Positions 1 through 16,343 of a stretch of 64,000 nt of DNA are shown piece after piece. Below the pieces are notes generated by a model that saw nothing but the letters and a program-made list of their open reading frames with translations, was not told the origin of the DNA and did not search any database. Positions within the stretch are counted from its first letter, which is position 1. The number at the start of each line of letters is the position of its first letter. The stretch comes from Actinomadura barringtoniae (GTDB lineage: Bacteria > Actinomycetota > Actinomycetes > Streptosporangiales > Streptosporangiaceae), in the NCBI RefSeq assembly GCF_017573505.1, contig NZ_JAGEOJ010000020.1, forward strand, positions 166,321 through 230,320. Direction: 5' to 3'. The translations under genes were made by a program, and so were the position numbers.

Positions 1-101
1 CCCCCGCCCCGGCCCCGGCTGCCGCCCCGGCCGCCGGGAACGGCCTCGCGTCCGGGGCGCCGGTGCCGTACGCCGTCGCGGGTGACCTCGGCCTCGCTCA
101 T
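1..101 (-). CDS. NrfD-like membrane subunit of formate dehydrogenase, N-terminal fragment
   Basis: Only the first ~33 codons lie in the window; the gene runs off the left edge. The ATG at 101 overlaps the TGA of the Fe-S subunit by four bases (ATGA), so it is the third gene of the formate dehydrogenase operon. The visible part is a hydrophilic, Arg/Gly-rich cytoplasmic lead (starts MSEAEVTRDG) with no membrane segment yet. In actinobacterial operons of this layout the third gene is usually a polysulfide-reductase NrfD-type quinone-interacting membrane subunit. That identity is inferred from position, not from the fragment. Confidence 0.6.
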   Translation of the reverse strand, partial: MSEAEVTRDGVRHRRPGREAVPGGRGGSRGRGG

Positions 102-970
102 CGCCGCCTCCCTCGCAGTCCGGTCGCCACGGCGATGGCGGTCAGCCCGCCGATCAGGGTGGCCGCGGCCGCTCCGGCGTGCCGCCACATCGACGGCAGG
201 TCCCGGGTGGTGACCACGGGGTCGGGCGGCAGGCCGTACACCTCGGGCTCGTCCAGGAGCAGGAAGAACGCACCGTTGCCGCCGACGCCGTCGTCGGGGT
301 CGGCGCCGTACAGCCGGGCGTCGGTCACCCCGCCCTCGTGCAGCTGCTCGACGCGCTCGGCGGCCCGCTCGCGCAGCTCGTCGAGCGGGCCGTACTGGAT
401 GGAGTCGGTCGGGCAGGCCTTGGCGCAGGCGGGCTGGAGCCCGTCGCCGAGCCGGTCGTAGCACATCGTGCACTTCCAGACCCGGCCGTCCTCCTCGCGC
501 TTGTCGATCACGCCGTACGGGCAGGCGGGCACGCAGTAGCCGCAGCCGTTGCAGATGTCCTGCTGGACGACGACCGTGCCGAACTCGGTGCGGAACAGCG
601 CGCCGGTCGGGCAGACGTCCAGGCAGGCGGAGTGCGTGCAGTGCTTGCACACGTCGGAGGCCATCAGCCAGCGCAGCCCATCCCTGCCCTGCGACGCGTC
701 CGAAGCCATGCCGAGCACGTCCAGCCCTTCGTAGGCGTCGTGCTCGACCTCGGCGTCCTGCAGGCCGACCGGCTTGCGCTGCTCGATGAACGCGACGTGC
801 CGCCAGGTGTCGGCGCCGAGCCCGCCGGTGTTGTCGTAGGACATGCCGGTGAACGTCAGGCCGTCCTCGGGAATGGCGTTCCACTCCTTGCACGCGACCT
901 CGCAGGCCTTGCAGCCGATGCAGACCGAGGTGTCGGTGAAGAAGCCCATCCGTTCCGTCGTCGTCGCCAT
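98..970 (-). CDS. Formate dehydrogenase, 4Fe-4S electron-transfer (beta) subunit
   Basis: About 290 aa. Passes electrons from the catalytic subunit to the membrane subunit. Four ferredoxin-like cysteine groups are visible in order: CIGCKACEVAC near residue 17, CKHCTHSACLDVC, CNGCGYCVPAC, and CTMCYDRL with PACAKAC, as in FdnH/HybA-type four-cluster proteins. A single hydrophobic segment near the C-terminus (from about AAAATLIGGL) followed by RGRRR looks like a membrane anchor, as in FdnH. The ATG at 970 lies 2 bases after the catalytic-subunit stop and has a G-rich Shine-Dalgarno; a GTG two codons upstream (976) is an alternative start. Translationally linked on both sides. Confidence 0.9.
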   Translation of the reverse strand: MATTTERMGFFTDTSVCIGCKACEVACKEWNAIPEDGLTFTGMSYDNTGGLGADTWRHVAFIEQRKPVGLQDAEVEHDAYEGLDVLGMASDASQGRDGLRWLMASDVCKHCTHSACLDVCPTGALFRTEFGTVVVQQDICNGCGYCVPACPYGVIDKREEDGRVWKCTMCYDRLGDGLQPACAKACPTDSIQYGPLDELRERAAERVEQLHEGGVTDARLYGADPDDGVGGNGAFFLLLDEPEVYGLPPDPVVTTRDLPSMWRHAGAAAATLIGGLTAIAVATGLRGRRR

Positions 971-972
971 GG

Positions 973-3900
973 TCACACCCCCATCCCGGTGTGCTCGGTG
1001 ATGCCCGCGCGCCGCCGGTACTCGCGCACCAGCTCGGGCCGGTCCGCGCCGCGCGGGCGCCTGCCCGGGCGGATGTCGGCGGTCAGCGCCTTGACCTCCT
1101 GGATGTGCACGTTCGGATCGAGCGCGATCGACGCGAGCTCGTTGGCCGCGTCACCGCGGCTGTAGCCGTTCGGCCCCCAGTGGAACGGCAGCCCGATCTG
1201 GTAGACGGTCTTGCCGCCGACGCGCAGCGGCCCCATCCGGTCGGTCACCATCACGCGGGCCTCGATGGCGTTGCGCGCGCTGATGATCGTGGCCCAGCCG
1301 CCGTGGGTGAGGCCCCGTTCCGCGGCCAGTTCCGGCGACACCTCGCAGAAGAACTCCGGCTGGAGCTCGGCGAGGTAGGGCGACCAGCGGGTCATGCCGC
1401 CCGCGGTGAAGTGCTCGGTCAGCCGGTAGGTGCTGACGATGTACGGGTAGACCTCCGCGCCGGGCTCCGAGCCGCTCGGGTGGAAGCGGTTGTGCTCGCG
1501 CGAGAACAGCTGCCGGACCGGGTTGCGCGGATGCGCGGCGTACAGCGGGTTGTCGACCGGCGACTCCTGCGGCTCGTAGTGCGTCGGCATCGGCCCGTCG
1601 ACCAGCCCGGCCGGCGCGAACAGCCAGCCCCTGCCGTCCGCCTGGAGGATGAACGGCTCGGCTCCCGAGATCGCGTCCGGCCCCTTGGCGTCCGGCTCGG
1701 GCCGGTACGAGGGCGCCTTGGCCGGCTGGAAGTCCGGCACGTCGTGACCGGTCCACTTGCCCTGCTGCTCGTCCCACCAGACGAGCGCCTTGCGTTCGCT
1801 CCACGGACGGCCGTCGGGGTCGGCGGAGGCACGGTTGTACAGGACGCGGCGGTTGGCCGGCCATGCCCACGCCCACTCGGCGGCGATCCAGTCCTGCTCC
1901 GAGCCGGGCTTGCGGCGGGCGGCCTGGTTGACGCCGTCAGCGTAGACGCCGCAGTAGATCCAGCAGCCGCAGCTGGTGGATCCGTCGGCGGCGAGCTCCT
2001 CGTAGGAGGACAGATGGCCGCCGTCAGACCCGTAACCGTTGATCTCCGCGAGTACCGCCTCCGCGCTCGGCTCGTCCAGCTCGCCCTCGACCGGATAGTC
2101 CCAGACCAGATCCAGGACCGGACGGTCGCGCCGGTCGCGCGAGCCCGCGAGTTCGGCGCGGATGATCCGGCCCAGGTGGTACATGAACCACAGGTCGCTG
2201 CGCGCGTCGCCCTCCGGCTCGACCGCCGCGTGATGCCACTGCAGCATCCGGTTGGTGTTGGTGAAGCTGCCGGACTTCTCGGTGTGCGCGGCGGCGGGGA
2301 AGAAGAACACCTCGGTGCCGATGTCCTCGGTCCGCATCTCACCGGTCTCGATCTCCGGGCCGTCCTTCCACCACGTGGCGCTCTCGATCAGCGAGAAGTC
2401 CCGTACGACCAGCCAGTCGAGGTTGGCCATGCCGAGCCGCTGCACCTTGGCGTTGGCCGACCCGACCGCCGGGTTCTCCCCCATCAGGAAGTAGCCCTTG
2501 CAGGTGCCGTCCATCTGCGCCATGGCCGTCTCGTACGTGCTGTGGCTGCCGGTCAGGCGAGGCAGATGGCCGAAGCAGAAGTCGTTGTCGGCCGTCGCGG
2601 CGTCGCCCCACCACGCTTTGAGGAGGCTCACCACGTACGAGCGCATGTTGCCCCAGTAGCCCTTCTCGGCCGCGTCCGCCGCGATGAACGTGTCGAGGTC
2701 CTCGTGCTCGTGCGCGTGCGGCATCGGGATGTAGCCGGGCAGCAGGTCGAACAGCGTCGGGATGTCGCTGGAGCCCTGGATGCTGGCGTGGCCGCGCAGC
2801 GCCTGGATGCCGCCGCCCGGCCGGCCGATGTTGCCCAGCAGAAGCTGCAGGATGCTGGCGGCGCGGATGTACTGCGCGCCGACCGAGTGCTGCGTCCAGC
2901 CGACGGCGTAGGCGAACGCGCTGGTCCGGTCGCGGCCGGAGTTGCTCACGAGCGCGTCGCACACCTTGGCGAACTGTTCCGGCGGAACGCCGCAGACCTC
3001 CTGGACGACCTCGGGCGTGTAGCGGGCGTAGTGGCGCTTGAGGATCTGGAAGACGCAGCGCGGATGCTGAAGCGTCTCGTCCCGTTCCGGCTCGCCCCGG
3101 GGCAGGGACGCGCCGCCCGCGCCGTGGCTCTCGCCGCGCCCCGACTCGCTGATCGACTTGGCCCGCTCGTCGTAGCCCTCGTCGCGTTCACCGGCGGCGG
3201 CGACCACCTCGGTGCCCTCGTACCGCCAGGTGTCGATGTCGTAGTGCCGGGTCTCCTCGTTCAGCCCGGAGAACAGGCCGTCGAGGTCCTCGGTGTCGCG
3301 GAAGTCCTCGTTGATGATCGTGGCGGCGTTGGTGTAGTTCACCACGTAGTCGCGGAAGTACGACTCGGTCGACAGCACGTGGTTGATGATCGCGCCCAGG
3401 AAGGCGATGTCCGAGCCCGCCCTGATCGGCACGTACAGGTCGGCGACCGCGCTCGTCCGCGTGTACCTCGGGTCGACGTGGATGACGGTCGCCCCGCGCG
3501 CCTTGGCCTCCATCACCCACTGGAACCCCACCGGGTGCGCCTCGGCGTAGTTGGACCCCTGGATGACGATGCAGTCGGAGTTCTGCAGATCCTGCATGAA
3601 CGTCGTCGCGCCGCCCCGCCCGAACGAGGGCCCGAGCCCCGTCACGGTCGAGCTGTGGCAGACCCGCGCCTGGTTCTCCACCTGCACCACGCCGAGCGCG
3701 GTGAGGAGCTTCTTGATGAGGTAGTTCTCCTCGTTGTCCAGCGTCGCCCCGCCCAGGCTCGCGATACCGAGCGTCCGGTTGACCCTGGACCCGTCGGCCT
3801 CGTCCTGCCAGTTGTCCCGGCGCGTGGACAGCACCCGGTCGGCGACCATGCGCATGGCCGTGTCGAGGTCGAGCTCCTCCCAGTCCTTCCCGTACGGACG

Positions 3901-4224
3901 CCGGTAGAGGACCTTGTGCAGCCTCGCGGACCCGGTCGTGAGCTGGAGCGTCGCCGACCCTTTGGGGCACAGCCGCCCCCGGCTCACCGGCGAGTCCGGA
4001 TCGCCCTCGATCTGGACGACCTGATCATCTTTGACGTAGACGTTCTGGCCGCAGCCGACCGCGCAGTACGGGCAGACCGACTTCACCACCCGGTCGGCGG
4101 TGGCGGTCCGGGCCCTCAAGGCGGCCGTCCGGGCCGACTTGGCGGCCTCCCCCCGCCCCAGCGGGTCGTCGCCCGTGAACTGCCGGTAGACCGGCCATCC
4201 CTGAAGCCAGCTGCGTACGCCCAT
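973..4224 (-). CDS. Formate dehydrogenase, molybdopterin catalytic (alpha) subunit, Cys type
   Basis: About 1083 aa from the ATG at 4224 (MGVRSWLQGW; GGGGTGG upstream); an ATG at 4245 is an alternative start. Oxidises formate to CO2 using a bis-MGD molybdenum/tungsten cofactor and one 4Fe-4S cluster. The cluster ligands are CPYCAVGC near residue 51 plus the Cys of RGRLCPKG. The metal-ligand position in QARVCHSS (residue ~189) is encoded by TGC at 3660-3658, so it is Cys where enteric FdnG has selenocysteine. The C-terminal 150 residues form the dinucleotide-binding barrel (GGWATIISARNAIEARV). No twin-arginine signal is visible, so a cytoplasmic-facing enzyme is suggested. The family also includes nitrate reductases, but the VCH active site and FdnH-like partner favour formate dehydrogenase. 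Confidence 0.9.
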   Translation of the reverse strand: MGVRSWLQGWPVYRQFTGDDPLGRGEAAKSARTAALRARTATADRVVKSVCPYCAVGCGQNVYVKDDQVVQIEGDPDSPVSRGRLCPKGSATLQLTTGSARLHKVLYRRPYGKDWEELDLDTAMRMVADRVLSTRRDNWQDEADGSRVNRTLGIASLGGATLDNEENYLIKKLLTALGVVQVENQARVCHSSTVTGLGPSFGRGGATTFMQDLQNSDCIVIQGSNYAEAHPVGFQWVMEAKARGATVIHVDPRYTRTSAVADLYVPIRAGSDIAFLGAIINHVLSTESYFRDYVVNYTNAATIINEDFRDTEDLDGLFSGLNEETRHYDIDTWRYEGTEVVAAAGERDEGYDERAKSISESGRGESHGAGGASLPRGEPERDETLQHPRCVFQILKRHYARYTPEVVQEVCGVPPEQFAKVCDALVSNSGRDRTSAFAYAVGWTQHSVGAQYIRAASILQLLLGNIGRPGGGIQALRGHASIQGSSDIPTLFDLLPGYIPMPHAHEHEDLDTFIAADAAEKGYWGNMRSYVVSLLKAWWGDAATADNDFCFGHLPRLTGSHSTYETAMAQMDGTCKGYFLMGENPAVGSANAKVQRLGMANLDWLVVRDFSLIESATWWKDGPEIETGEMRTEDIGTEVFFFPAAAHTEKSGSFTNTNRMLQWHHAAVEPEGDARSDLWFMYHLGRIIRAELAGSRDRRDRPVLDLVWDYPVEGELDEPSAEAVLAEINGYGSDGGHLSSYEELAADGSTSCGCWIYCGVYADGVNQAARRKPGSEQDWIAAEWAWAWPANRRVLYNRASADPDGRPWSERKALVWWDEQQGKWTGHDVPDFQPAKAPSYRPEPDAKGPDAISGAEPFILQADGRGWLFAPAGLVDGPMPTHYEPQESPVDNPLYAAHPRNPVRQLFSREHNRFHPSGSEPGAEVYPYIVSTYRLTEHFTAGGMTRWSPYLAELQPEFFCEVSPELAAERGLTHGGWATIISARNAIEARVMVTDRMGPLRVGGKTVYQIGLPFHWGPNGYSRGDAANELASIALDPNVHIQEVKALTADIRPGRRPRGADRPELVREYRRRAGITEHTGMGV

Positions 4225-4298
4225 CAAGCCACCCCACGGCCCCACGACACCAGGTAACGGCGTTATCCCAGGTCAGGACAGCGCCGATACCCTCCCCC

Positions 4299-4315
4299 TG
4301 CCCGAGTTCAGGGCA
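4299..4315 (-). terminator. Short hairpin between carboxylase and formate dehydrogenase genes
   Basis: TGCCC and GGGCA arms flank an 8-nt loop just downstream of the carboxylase stop and ~75 nt upstream of the FDH start. The stem is only 5 bp and there is no U-tract, so it is a weak terminator candidate. Confidence 0.3.
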
Positions 4316-4343
4316 TATATGCACGTGGGGCGGCCGGATGAGA

Positions 4344-9842
<5,499 letters not shown>

Positions 9843-10215
9843 CGGTTGAACCTCCCGACTAACGTGCACAGAAGGCGACGTCCGGGACCCGGAGTCTCCT
9901 GCACCTGGCTCTACACCTTGCTCGCTTACCCCCCGGTAAACCAATGCCTCACACCACACATGGTGGAGCCATCGCGTTGTGGGGACCCAACAAAAGCCCC
10001 CGGTCGCACAACCCCCTCCAAGGGGTGCGAGCCGGGGCCATCTGGTGGCTGAACTGGCATGTCCGCAAGCGGTCACACATCGTAACCGAAACATCGCCGA
10101 ACGAAGGTGACGCACGGCCGTGGCGTCGACGGACGCACTCTCGGCCGAGCGGTAGATCCCCCACTCGTATCCACGTCCCTTGCGGCGTCTCCCTCCGCGT
10201 TCTAAGGTTGGCCAT
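9843..10215. promoter_or_regulatory. Divergent promoter region, carboxylase / TetR-MMPL
   Basis: 373 bases without a gene between two divergent transcription units. It contains a perfect short inverted repeat (TTACC-N4-GGTAA, 9926-9939), a candidate site for the adjacent TetR protein. The rest shows nothing I can assign. Confidence 0.45.
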
Positions 10216-10830
10216 ATGGACAAGTCGTCTGGCCAGGGCAATCGGCCAACCAGCGCGGAGCAGGGTGAGGCCACCCGCGCCGCGATCCTGAAGGCGGCCG
10301 CGGCCCTGATCGGCGAGAACGGCTGGGGCCACGTCACCACCAGGGCGATCGCGGCCCGTGCGGGCGTGCCGCACGGGGCGGTCAGCTACCACTTCCGGGG
10401 CAAGGACGACCTGCTGCGCCAGGCGGCCGTCGCCGCAACGGTCGAGGCGCTGGCCGTGCCCATCGCGATGGTCCGCAGCGCCGGCAGCGTCCGCGAGGTG
10501 CTCGAAGGAACGATGGCCTGGTACGCCTCGGGTGCTCTGGACGATCCCTCGATGGCGCTCCTGCTGGAGACGGCCCGCCAGTCCTCGCGCGACGAGGAGC
10601 TGCGCGAGCCGTTCGCCGAGGTGCTGCGCACCTACCGCGCCGCGCTCAGCGACCTGGTCCGCGCCGACCAGGAACGCGGCGACCTGGGCGCGGGCGCGTC
10701 CCCGGAGGGGATCGCGATGGCGGTGGCGGCGCTGCTGGACGGGCTGATGCTCCATCTCGTCGCCGATCCCGGGCTGGACGCGCAGGAAGGCGTACGAGCG
10801 GTACTCGATCTCATGGGAGGGCAATCGTGA
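10216..10830 (+). CDS. TetR-family transcriptional regulator
   Basis: 204 aa. N-terminal helix-turn-helix of the TetR type (residues ~20-65): RAAILKAAAALIGENGW, TTRAIAARAGVPHGAVSYHF. The ligand domain (LLLETARQSSRDEELREPF) is of the TetR_C_6/BetI-like kind. The ATG at 10216 was chosen over an in-frame upstream start at 10180 because AAGG precedes it and the HTH spacing is normal. Its TGA overlaps the GTG of the exporter gene (GTGA), so it is co-transcribed with, and probably represses, the MMPL exporter. It may also act on the divergent carboxylase. Confidence 0.85.
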   Translation: MDKSSGQGNRPTSAEQGEATRAAILKAAAALIGENGWGHVTTRAIAARAGVPHGAVSYHFRGKDDLLRQAAVAATVEALAVPIAMVRSAGSVREVLEGTMAWYASGALDDPSMALLLETARQSSRDEELREPFAEVLRTYRAALSDLVRADQERGDLGAGASPEGIAMAVAALLDGLMLHLVADPGLDAQEGVRAVLDLMGGQS

Positions 10831-13025
10831 TCAAGCGTGCGGCCAGGCGTCCGTGGGGCACCCTCATGGCGGAGCACAGGCGCCTGGTGATCACCATCTG
10901 GATCGTCGTCGTCATCGCGTGCGGGGCCAGCTTTCCGTTCCTGTTCAAGCAGCTCAAGGCGCCCGACTACGAGGTGAACGGCTCACCGTCCGCCGAGGCC
11001 GCCCAGCTCGTCCAGCGGCACTTCGCGGTCGAGGGCGACGAGCAGGACGTCATCGTCCTCGACAGCCCGCACGGGAAGATCACCGACCCGGCCCGGCGTG
11101 CCGCGGTCGCCCAGGTGGTCGCGGCGGCGCGCAGCCGGCCCGGTGTCGTCACGGTCGTCGGCCCGTTCGACGCTCAGGCCGAGAAGCAGGTGTCGGCCGA
11201 CGGGCGCGCGGCGATGGCCGTCGTCGGGCTGGACGGCACCAGCCGGCAGCGCCCCGGGCGCGCGGCCGACGTGCAGAAGGCGATCGACGCCGCGGCGACG
11301 GGCGGGGTCGAGGCCTACCTGTCCGGCTACTCCCCCATCACCAACGACCAGACGGCCGTCGAGAACGCGGGCGCCGAACGCGCCGAGTCCGTCGGCGTGC
11401 CGATCGCCCTCGCGGTCATGGTGCTGGCGTTCGGCGCGGTCGTCGCCTCCCTTCTCCCGCTGCTGCTGGCCGGGGTGGGCCTGACCCTCACGTTCGGCGT
11501 GGTCTACCTGCTCACGTTCGGGTTCACCCTCGACGCGTTCCTGATGACCATCGTGACGATGATCGGCACCGGGATCGGCATCGACTACGCGATGTTCATC
11601 GTCAGCCGCTTCCGCGAGGAACTGGCGCGCCGCGGTGACGACGCGGTCCCCGAGGCCACCGGCGCCGCCGTCGCCACCTCCGGCCGGACCGTCCTGTTCT
11701 CCGGCGTGATCGTGGCGATCTCCATGTGCTCCCTCTACGTCGTCGACTCCCCGGTCTTCCGCGAGATCTCCACCGGCGTGCTGATCTCCGTCGTCTGCAC
11801 GCTCGCCGCGGCGCTGACGCTGCTGCCCGCCGTACTGGCCGCGCTCGGGCCGCGCGTGAACGCCTGGCAGCTCCCGGAACGCTGGCGCCCCGCCGACGTG
11901 CGTTCCGCCTCGGCCGCCGAGTCCGGGCCCTGGGCGCGCTGGGCGCGGCTGGTCATGCGCCGCCCGGTCCTGTTCGGTGGCCTCGCGTTCGCGATCCTGG
12001 TCATCGCCGCGCTCCCGGTCGGCGGTCTGAAGTACGGCATCGACCTCGGCACGGCTTCCCTGGACGGGCGCCCCTCCGCCAAGGCGCAGACGATCCTGGA
12101 ACGCTCGTTCAGCCCGGGCGCGGTCTCTCCCATCCAGGTCGTCGTCACCGGCCGGGACGACACGCCCCTCGACGCCACCGGCCAGGGGCAGGCCGCGGCG
12201 CTCGCCAAGCAGATCTCCCGGGACGAACGCGTCGCGGACGTGGAGACGATTCCCGGCGACGGCCGCGTGCTGCTGAACGCGGTCCCGAAGGTCGCGATCG
12301 ACTCGGGCGCGGCCACCGACCTGGTCCGCCACATCCGCCACGACCTCGCTCCTCGGGCCACCGGCCAGCAGGTCCTCGTCGGCGGGGCCACCGCGACGTT
12401 CGTCGACCTCTCCAACGAGACCACCGCCAAGCTCCCCTACGTCATGACGCTGGTCCTCGGCCTGTCGCTGCTGTTCCTGCTGCTGGTCTTCCGCAGCGTC
12501 CTGCTGCCCATCAAGGCGGTCGTCATGAACCTCATGGTCACCGCCGCCGCGATCGGAATCACGGTCGCGGTGTTCCAGTGGGGCCACGGCGCGAGCCTGC
12601 TCGGCTTCACCAGCACGGGCTTCCTGCAGGTCTACCTGCCCATCTCCGTCTTCGTCCTGCTCTTCGGCCTCTCCATGGATTACGAGGTCTTCCTCATCCG
12701 CCGCATGAAGGAGGCATGGGAGGACGGTCACGACAACGAGTCGGCGGTCGCCACCGGCATCGAGCACACCGCCCGCCCCATCGCCGCCGCCGCGGCGATC
12801 ATGGTCGCGGTCTTCGGCGGCTTCCTCACCGCCGGGGTCCTGGAGGTCAAGGAGTTCGGCCTGTCGCTCGCCGTGGCCATCGCCCTCGACGCCACCCTCG
12901 TCCGCCTCGTTCTCGTCCCCGCCCTCATGAAGCTCTTCGGCGACTGGAACTGGTGGTTCCCCGGCATCAGCCGATCACCGGCGGCGGACCCGATCAGAGC
13001 CAACCCGTCCGCCGCACGACATTGA
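10827..13025 (+). CDS. MMPL/RND-family membrane transporter
   Basis: 732 aa, GTG start inside the TetR stop codon. Proton-driven export of a lipid or hydrophobic compound across the membrane is the family role. Two repeated halves are visible: TM1 near residue 20, a periplasmic-type loop, then TM2-6 with GIDYAMFIVSR near residue 251; a second loop, then TM8-12 with SMDYEVFLIRRMKEAWEDG near residue 613. The two Asp-Tyr pairs are the conserved proton-relay positions of MMPL proteins. Length fits the short MMPL class of ~700-750 aa. Position next to an acyl-CoA carboxylase makes a lipid cargo plausible, but drug export cannot be excluded. Confidence 0.88.
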   Translation: MIKRAARRPWGTLMAEHRRLVITIWIVVVIACGASFPFLFKQLKAPDYEVNGSPSAEAAQLVQRHFAVEGDEQDVIVLDSPHGKITDPARRAAVAQVVAAARSRPGVVTVVGPFDAQAEKQVSADGRAAMAVVGLDGTSRQRPGRAADVQKAIDAAATGGVEAYLSGYSPITNDQTAVENAGAERAESVGVPIALAVMVLAFGAVVASLLPLLLAGVGLTLTFGVVYLLTFGFTLDAFLMTIVTMIGTGIGIDYAMFIVSRFREELARRGDDAVPEATGAAVATSGRTVLFSGVIVAISMCSLYVVDSPVFREISTGVLISVVCTLAAALTLLPAVLAALGPRVNAWQLPERWRPADVRSASAAESGPWARWARLVMRRPVLFGGLAFAILVIAALPVGGLKYGIDLGTASLDGRPSAKAQTILERSFSPGAVSPIQVVVTGRDDTPLDATGQGQAAALAKQISRDERVADVETIPGDGRVLLNAVPKVAIDSGAATDLVRHIRHDLAPRATGQQVLVGGATATFVDLSNETTAKLPYVMTLVLGLSLLFLLLVFRSVLLPIKAVVMNLMVTAAAIGITVAVFQWGHGASLLGFTSTGFLQVYLPISVFVLLFGLSMDYEVFLIRRMKEAWEDGHDNESAVATGIEHTARPIAAAAAIMVAVFGGFLTAGVLEVKEFGLSLAVAIALDATLVRLVLVPALMKLFGDWNWWFPGISRSPAADPIRANPSAARH

Positions 13026-13030
13026 CCACG

Positions 13031-13891
13031 TCAGAGCCGGCGGGCGGCGGCCGGTAGGAGGAGGGGTTCGGCGAAGCGGCAGATCTCTTCGGCGGCGTCG
13101 AACTCCCTCATGGTCGGCCACCCGTGACCGTCGCCGAGCACCTGCCAGGTCGCGACCTGCGTACCGCCGACCCCACCGGCCGCCGTCGTACGGATGGAGA
13201 ACTCGGTCTCGCGGGTGCCGTCCGGGCCGGGGGCCGGGCAGCGGTCGATCGTTCGCCAGCGTTCCGCGGTGGCGTCGAGGGACACCGTCCGGCCGCGCAG
13301 TTCACCGTTCGGGCCTCGGTGGCGGGAGTAGCCGCCCCCGATCGGCGCGATCTCGTCGGCGGTGCCGTGCATCAGCAGTGCCGAGACGGCATGGGCGGGG
13401 CGCACCTCGTGGAGCGCGACCGGCAGCGTGCCCGCCACGGCCGCGAGTACGGCCACCTGGTCTCCGGCCGCCAGGGCCAGCCGGTGCGCCATGAACGCTC
13501 CGTTGGAGGCGCCCGCCACCACGGTCCGGTCAGGCCAGGTGCCGTGGTGGGCGGCCATGTGGTTGATCAAGGCGCTGAGGAACGCGACATCGTCGACCCC
13601 GGCCTCCTCGGCGGTCGTGACGCCGCGGCCGTCCGCCCAGTTGCCGCTATGACCGTCCGGGTAGACGACCACCCATCCGCGGGCGTCGGCCTGGTCGTCG
13701 AACGTGGTCAACTCGCGCATCATCCGGCTGCCGGCGCCCTCGTCGGGGTGGTTGCCGTGCAGGACGAGAACCAGGGGGCGTGGCCCGTCGGCCGAGGGCC
13801 CGTTCGGCGGCCGGATCGTGAAGCCGCGGGCCAGGCCGTCGACCGTCAGCTCATCAGAGATCACCGTGCCGTCGCTCTCCATGGCGCTCAC
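13031..13891 (-). CDS. PHB-depolymerase/LpqC-like alpha/beta-hydrolase esterase
   Basis: 286 aa. Family members hydrolyse polyhydroxyalkanoate, feruloyl or related esters. Visible: oxyanion strand VLVLHGNH, VVVYPDGHSGNW, and nucleophile elbow GASNGAF (Ser near residue 131), followed by a LLMHGTADEIAPIGGG segment carrying the acid residue and a C-terminal His (DGHGWP). No secretion signal is seen, unlike many LpqC proteins, so it may be intracellular. Converges with the MMPL gene with only 5 bases between stop codons. An ATG three codons in (13882) is an alternative start. Confidence 0.75.
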   Translation of the reverse strand: MSAMESDGTVISDELTVDGLARGFTIRPPNGPSADGPRPLVLVLHGNHPDEGAGSRMMRELTTFDDQADARGWVVVYPDGHSGNWADGRGVTTAEEAGVDDVAFLSALINHMAAHHGTWPDRTVVAGASNGAFMAHRLALAAGDQVAVLAAVAGTLPVALHEVRPAHAVSALLMHGTADEIAPIGGGYSRHRGPNGELRGRTVSLDATAERWRTIDRCPAPGPDGTRETEFSIRTTAAGGVGGTQVATWQVLGDGHGWPTMREFDAAEEICRFAEPLLLPAAARRL

Positions 13892-13989
13892 TCTGCCACC
13901 GGCTCGGGCGGGTCTCCCAGGGCCCGTGCGTCACCATGGTCAACTGACGTTTACCCTCATTCCAGGCAAAACACCTCAAAGGGGAACGC

Positions 13990-15705
<1,716 letters not shown>

Positions 15706-15781
15706 TCGGCGCCGCCTGAGGCGTTGGGCCCACGACAATCGGTGCGGTGCGCGGCTCGGGCGTGCCGGGAAGAACCCGGGC

Positions 15782-16132
15782 ATGGACTTGGACACGGCGT
15801 GCAGCCGTTGGGAAATGCTCTGGAACGAAGCGGACGCGGAGCGGCGGGTCGAGCTGGCGGGCTCGTTCTGCAGGGAGGACGTCGAACTCGTCGACCCCGG
15901 CAACCAGGTGCGCGGCGCACACGGCCTGAGCGACGCCGTCGCCAGGACGCGGGCCAGGATGCCCGGCCTGACGTTCCGGCTGACCGGGCGCACCGACTCC
16001 CACCACAACGTCGTGCGCCTGTGGTGGGAGTCGGCGTCCCAGGACGGGAGCCTGACCGGCATCGACGTCCTGGTGTTCGGTGAGGACGGCCGGGTGGCCC
16101 AGGCGATCGGCTTCATGGACCAGCCCGCCTGA
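15782..16132 (+). CDS. SnoaL/NTF2-like small protein
   Basis: 116 aa. Typical NTF2-like pattern: helical start (RWEMLWNEADAERRVEL), CREDVELVDPGNQVRGAHGL, then strands ending VFGEDGRVAQAIGFMD. The fold is used by cyclases, isomerases and steroid-binding proteins, so chemistry cannot be assigned. The ATG is 77 bases after the kinase stop on the same strand and could share its transcript. A strong hairpin follows. Confidence 0.7.
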   Translation: MDLDTACSRWEMLWNEADAERRVELAGSFCREDVELVDPGNQVRGAHGLSDAVARTRARMPGLTFRLTGRTDSHHNVVRLWWESASQDGSLTGIDVLVFGEDGRVAQAIGFMDQPA

Positions 16133-16343
16133 CGCCTGCGGTCCACCTGACGAACGCGGCCATCGCGTCAAGCGATCACCGGGGCGCCGTTGACCCCCTC
16201 GCGGGGGCGCGGCGCCCCGGCGTTCGTCGTGGTCGATCAGGTCGCGGTCGAGGCCGCCGACGAACAGTTCCTCGGGCACGGACTCGATCGATGCGGGCAT
16301 GTCCACAACGCGGGCGGCTCCTCGGCTCCTCGGCTCCTCGTGG
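16133..16343. other. Intergenic region between convergent genes
   Basis: Contains the hairpin at 16181-16218. On the minus strand a short open stretch near 16230-16306 (SVPEELFVGGLDRDLIDHD) reads protein-like but has no recognisable family or start signal and runs antisense into the NTF2-like gene, so it is not called. A short TCCTCGGC run at 16318-16340 precedes the stop of the next gene. Confidence 0.4.
16181..16218. terminator. Nested hairpin, probable bidirectional terminator
   Basis: GGGGCGCCG (16181-16189) pairs perfectly with CGGCGCCCC (16210-16218); between them CCCCC/GGGGG (16194-16207) forms an inner hairpin. It lies between the NTF2-like gene (+) and the large hydrolase gene (-). 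Confidence 0.6.

Noticed and set aside
991..4257. Long open frame on the strand opposite the formate dehydrogenase catalytic gene
   Set aside because: Arg/Ala/Val/Gly-rich translation without motifs; explained by high-GC codon bias making the antisense frame open.
9843..10340. N-terminal extension of the carboxylase frame by 166 codons
   Set aside because: No homology or ribosome site; the GTG at 9842 with GGGAGG begins exactly at the conserved biotin carboxylase start, and the extension would run through the TetR start.
16230..16306. Short minus-strand open stretch that looks protein-like
   Set aside because: No ribosome site or family, and its continuation is antisense to the NTF2-like gene; possibly a remnant but not supportable.
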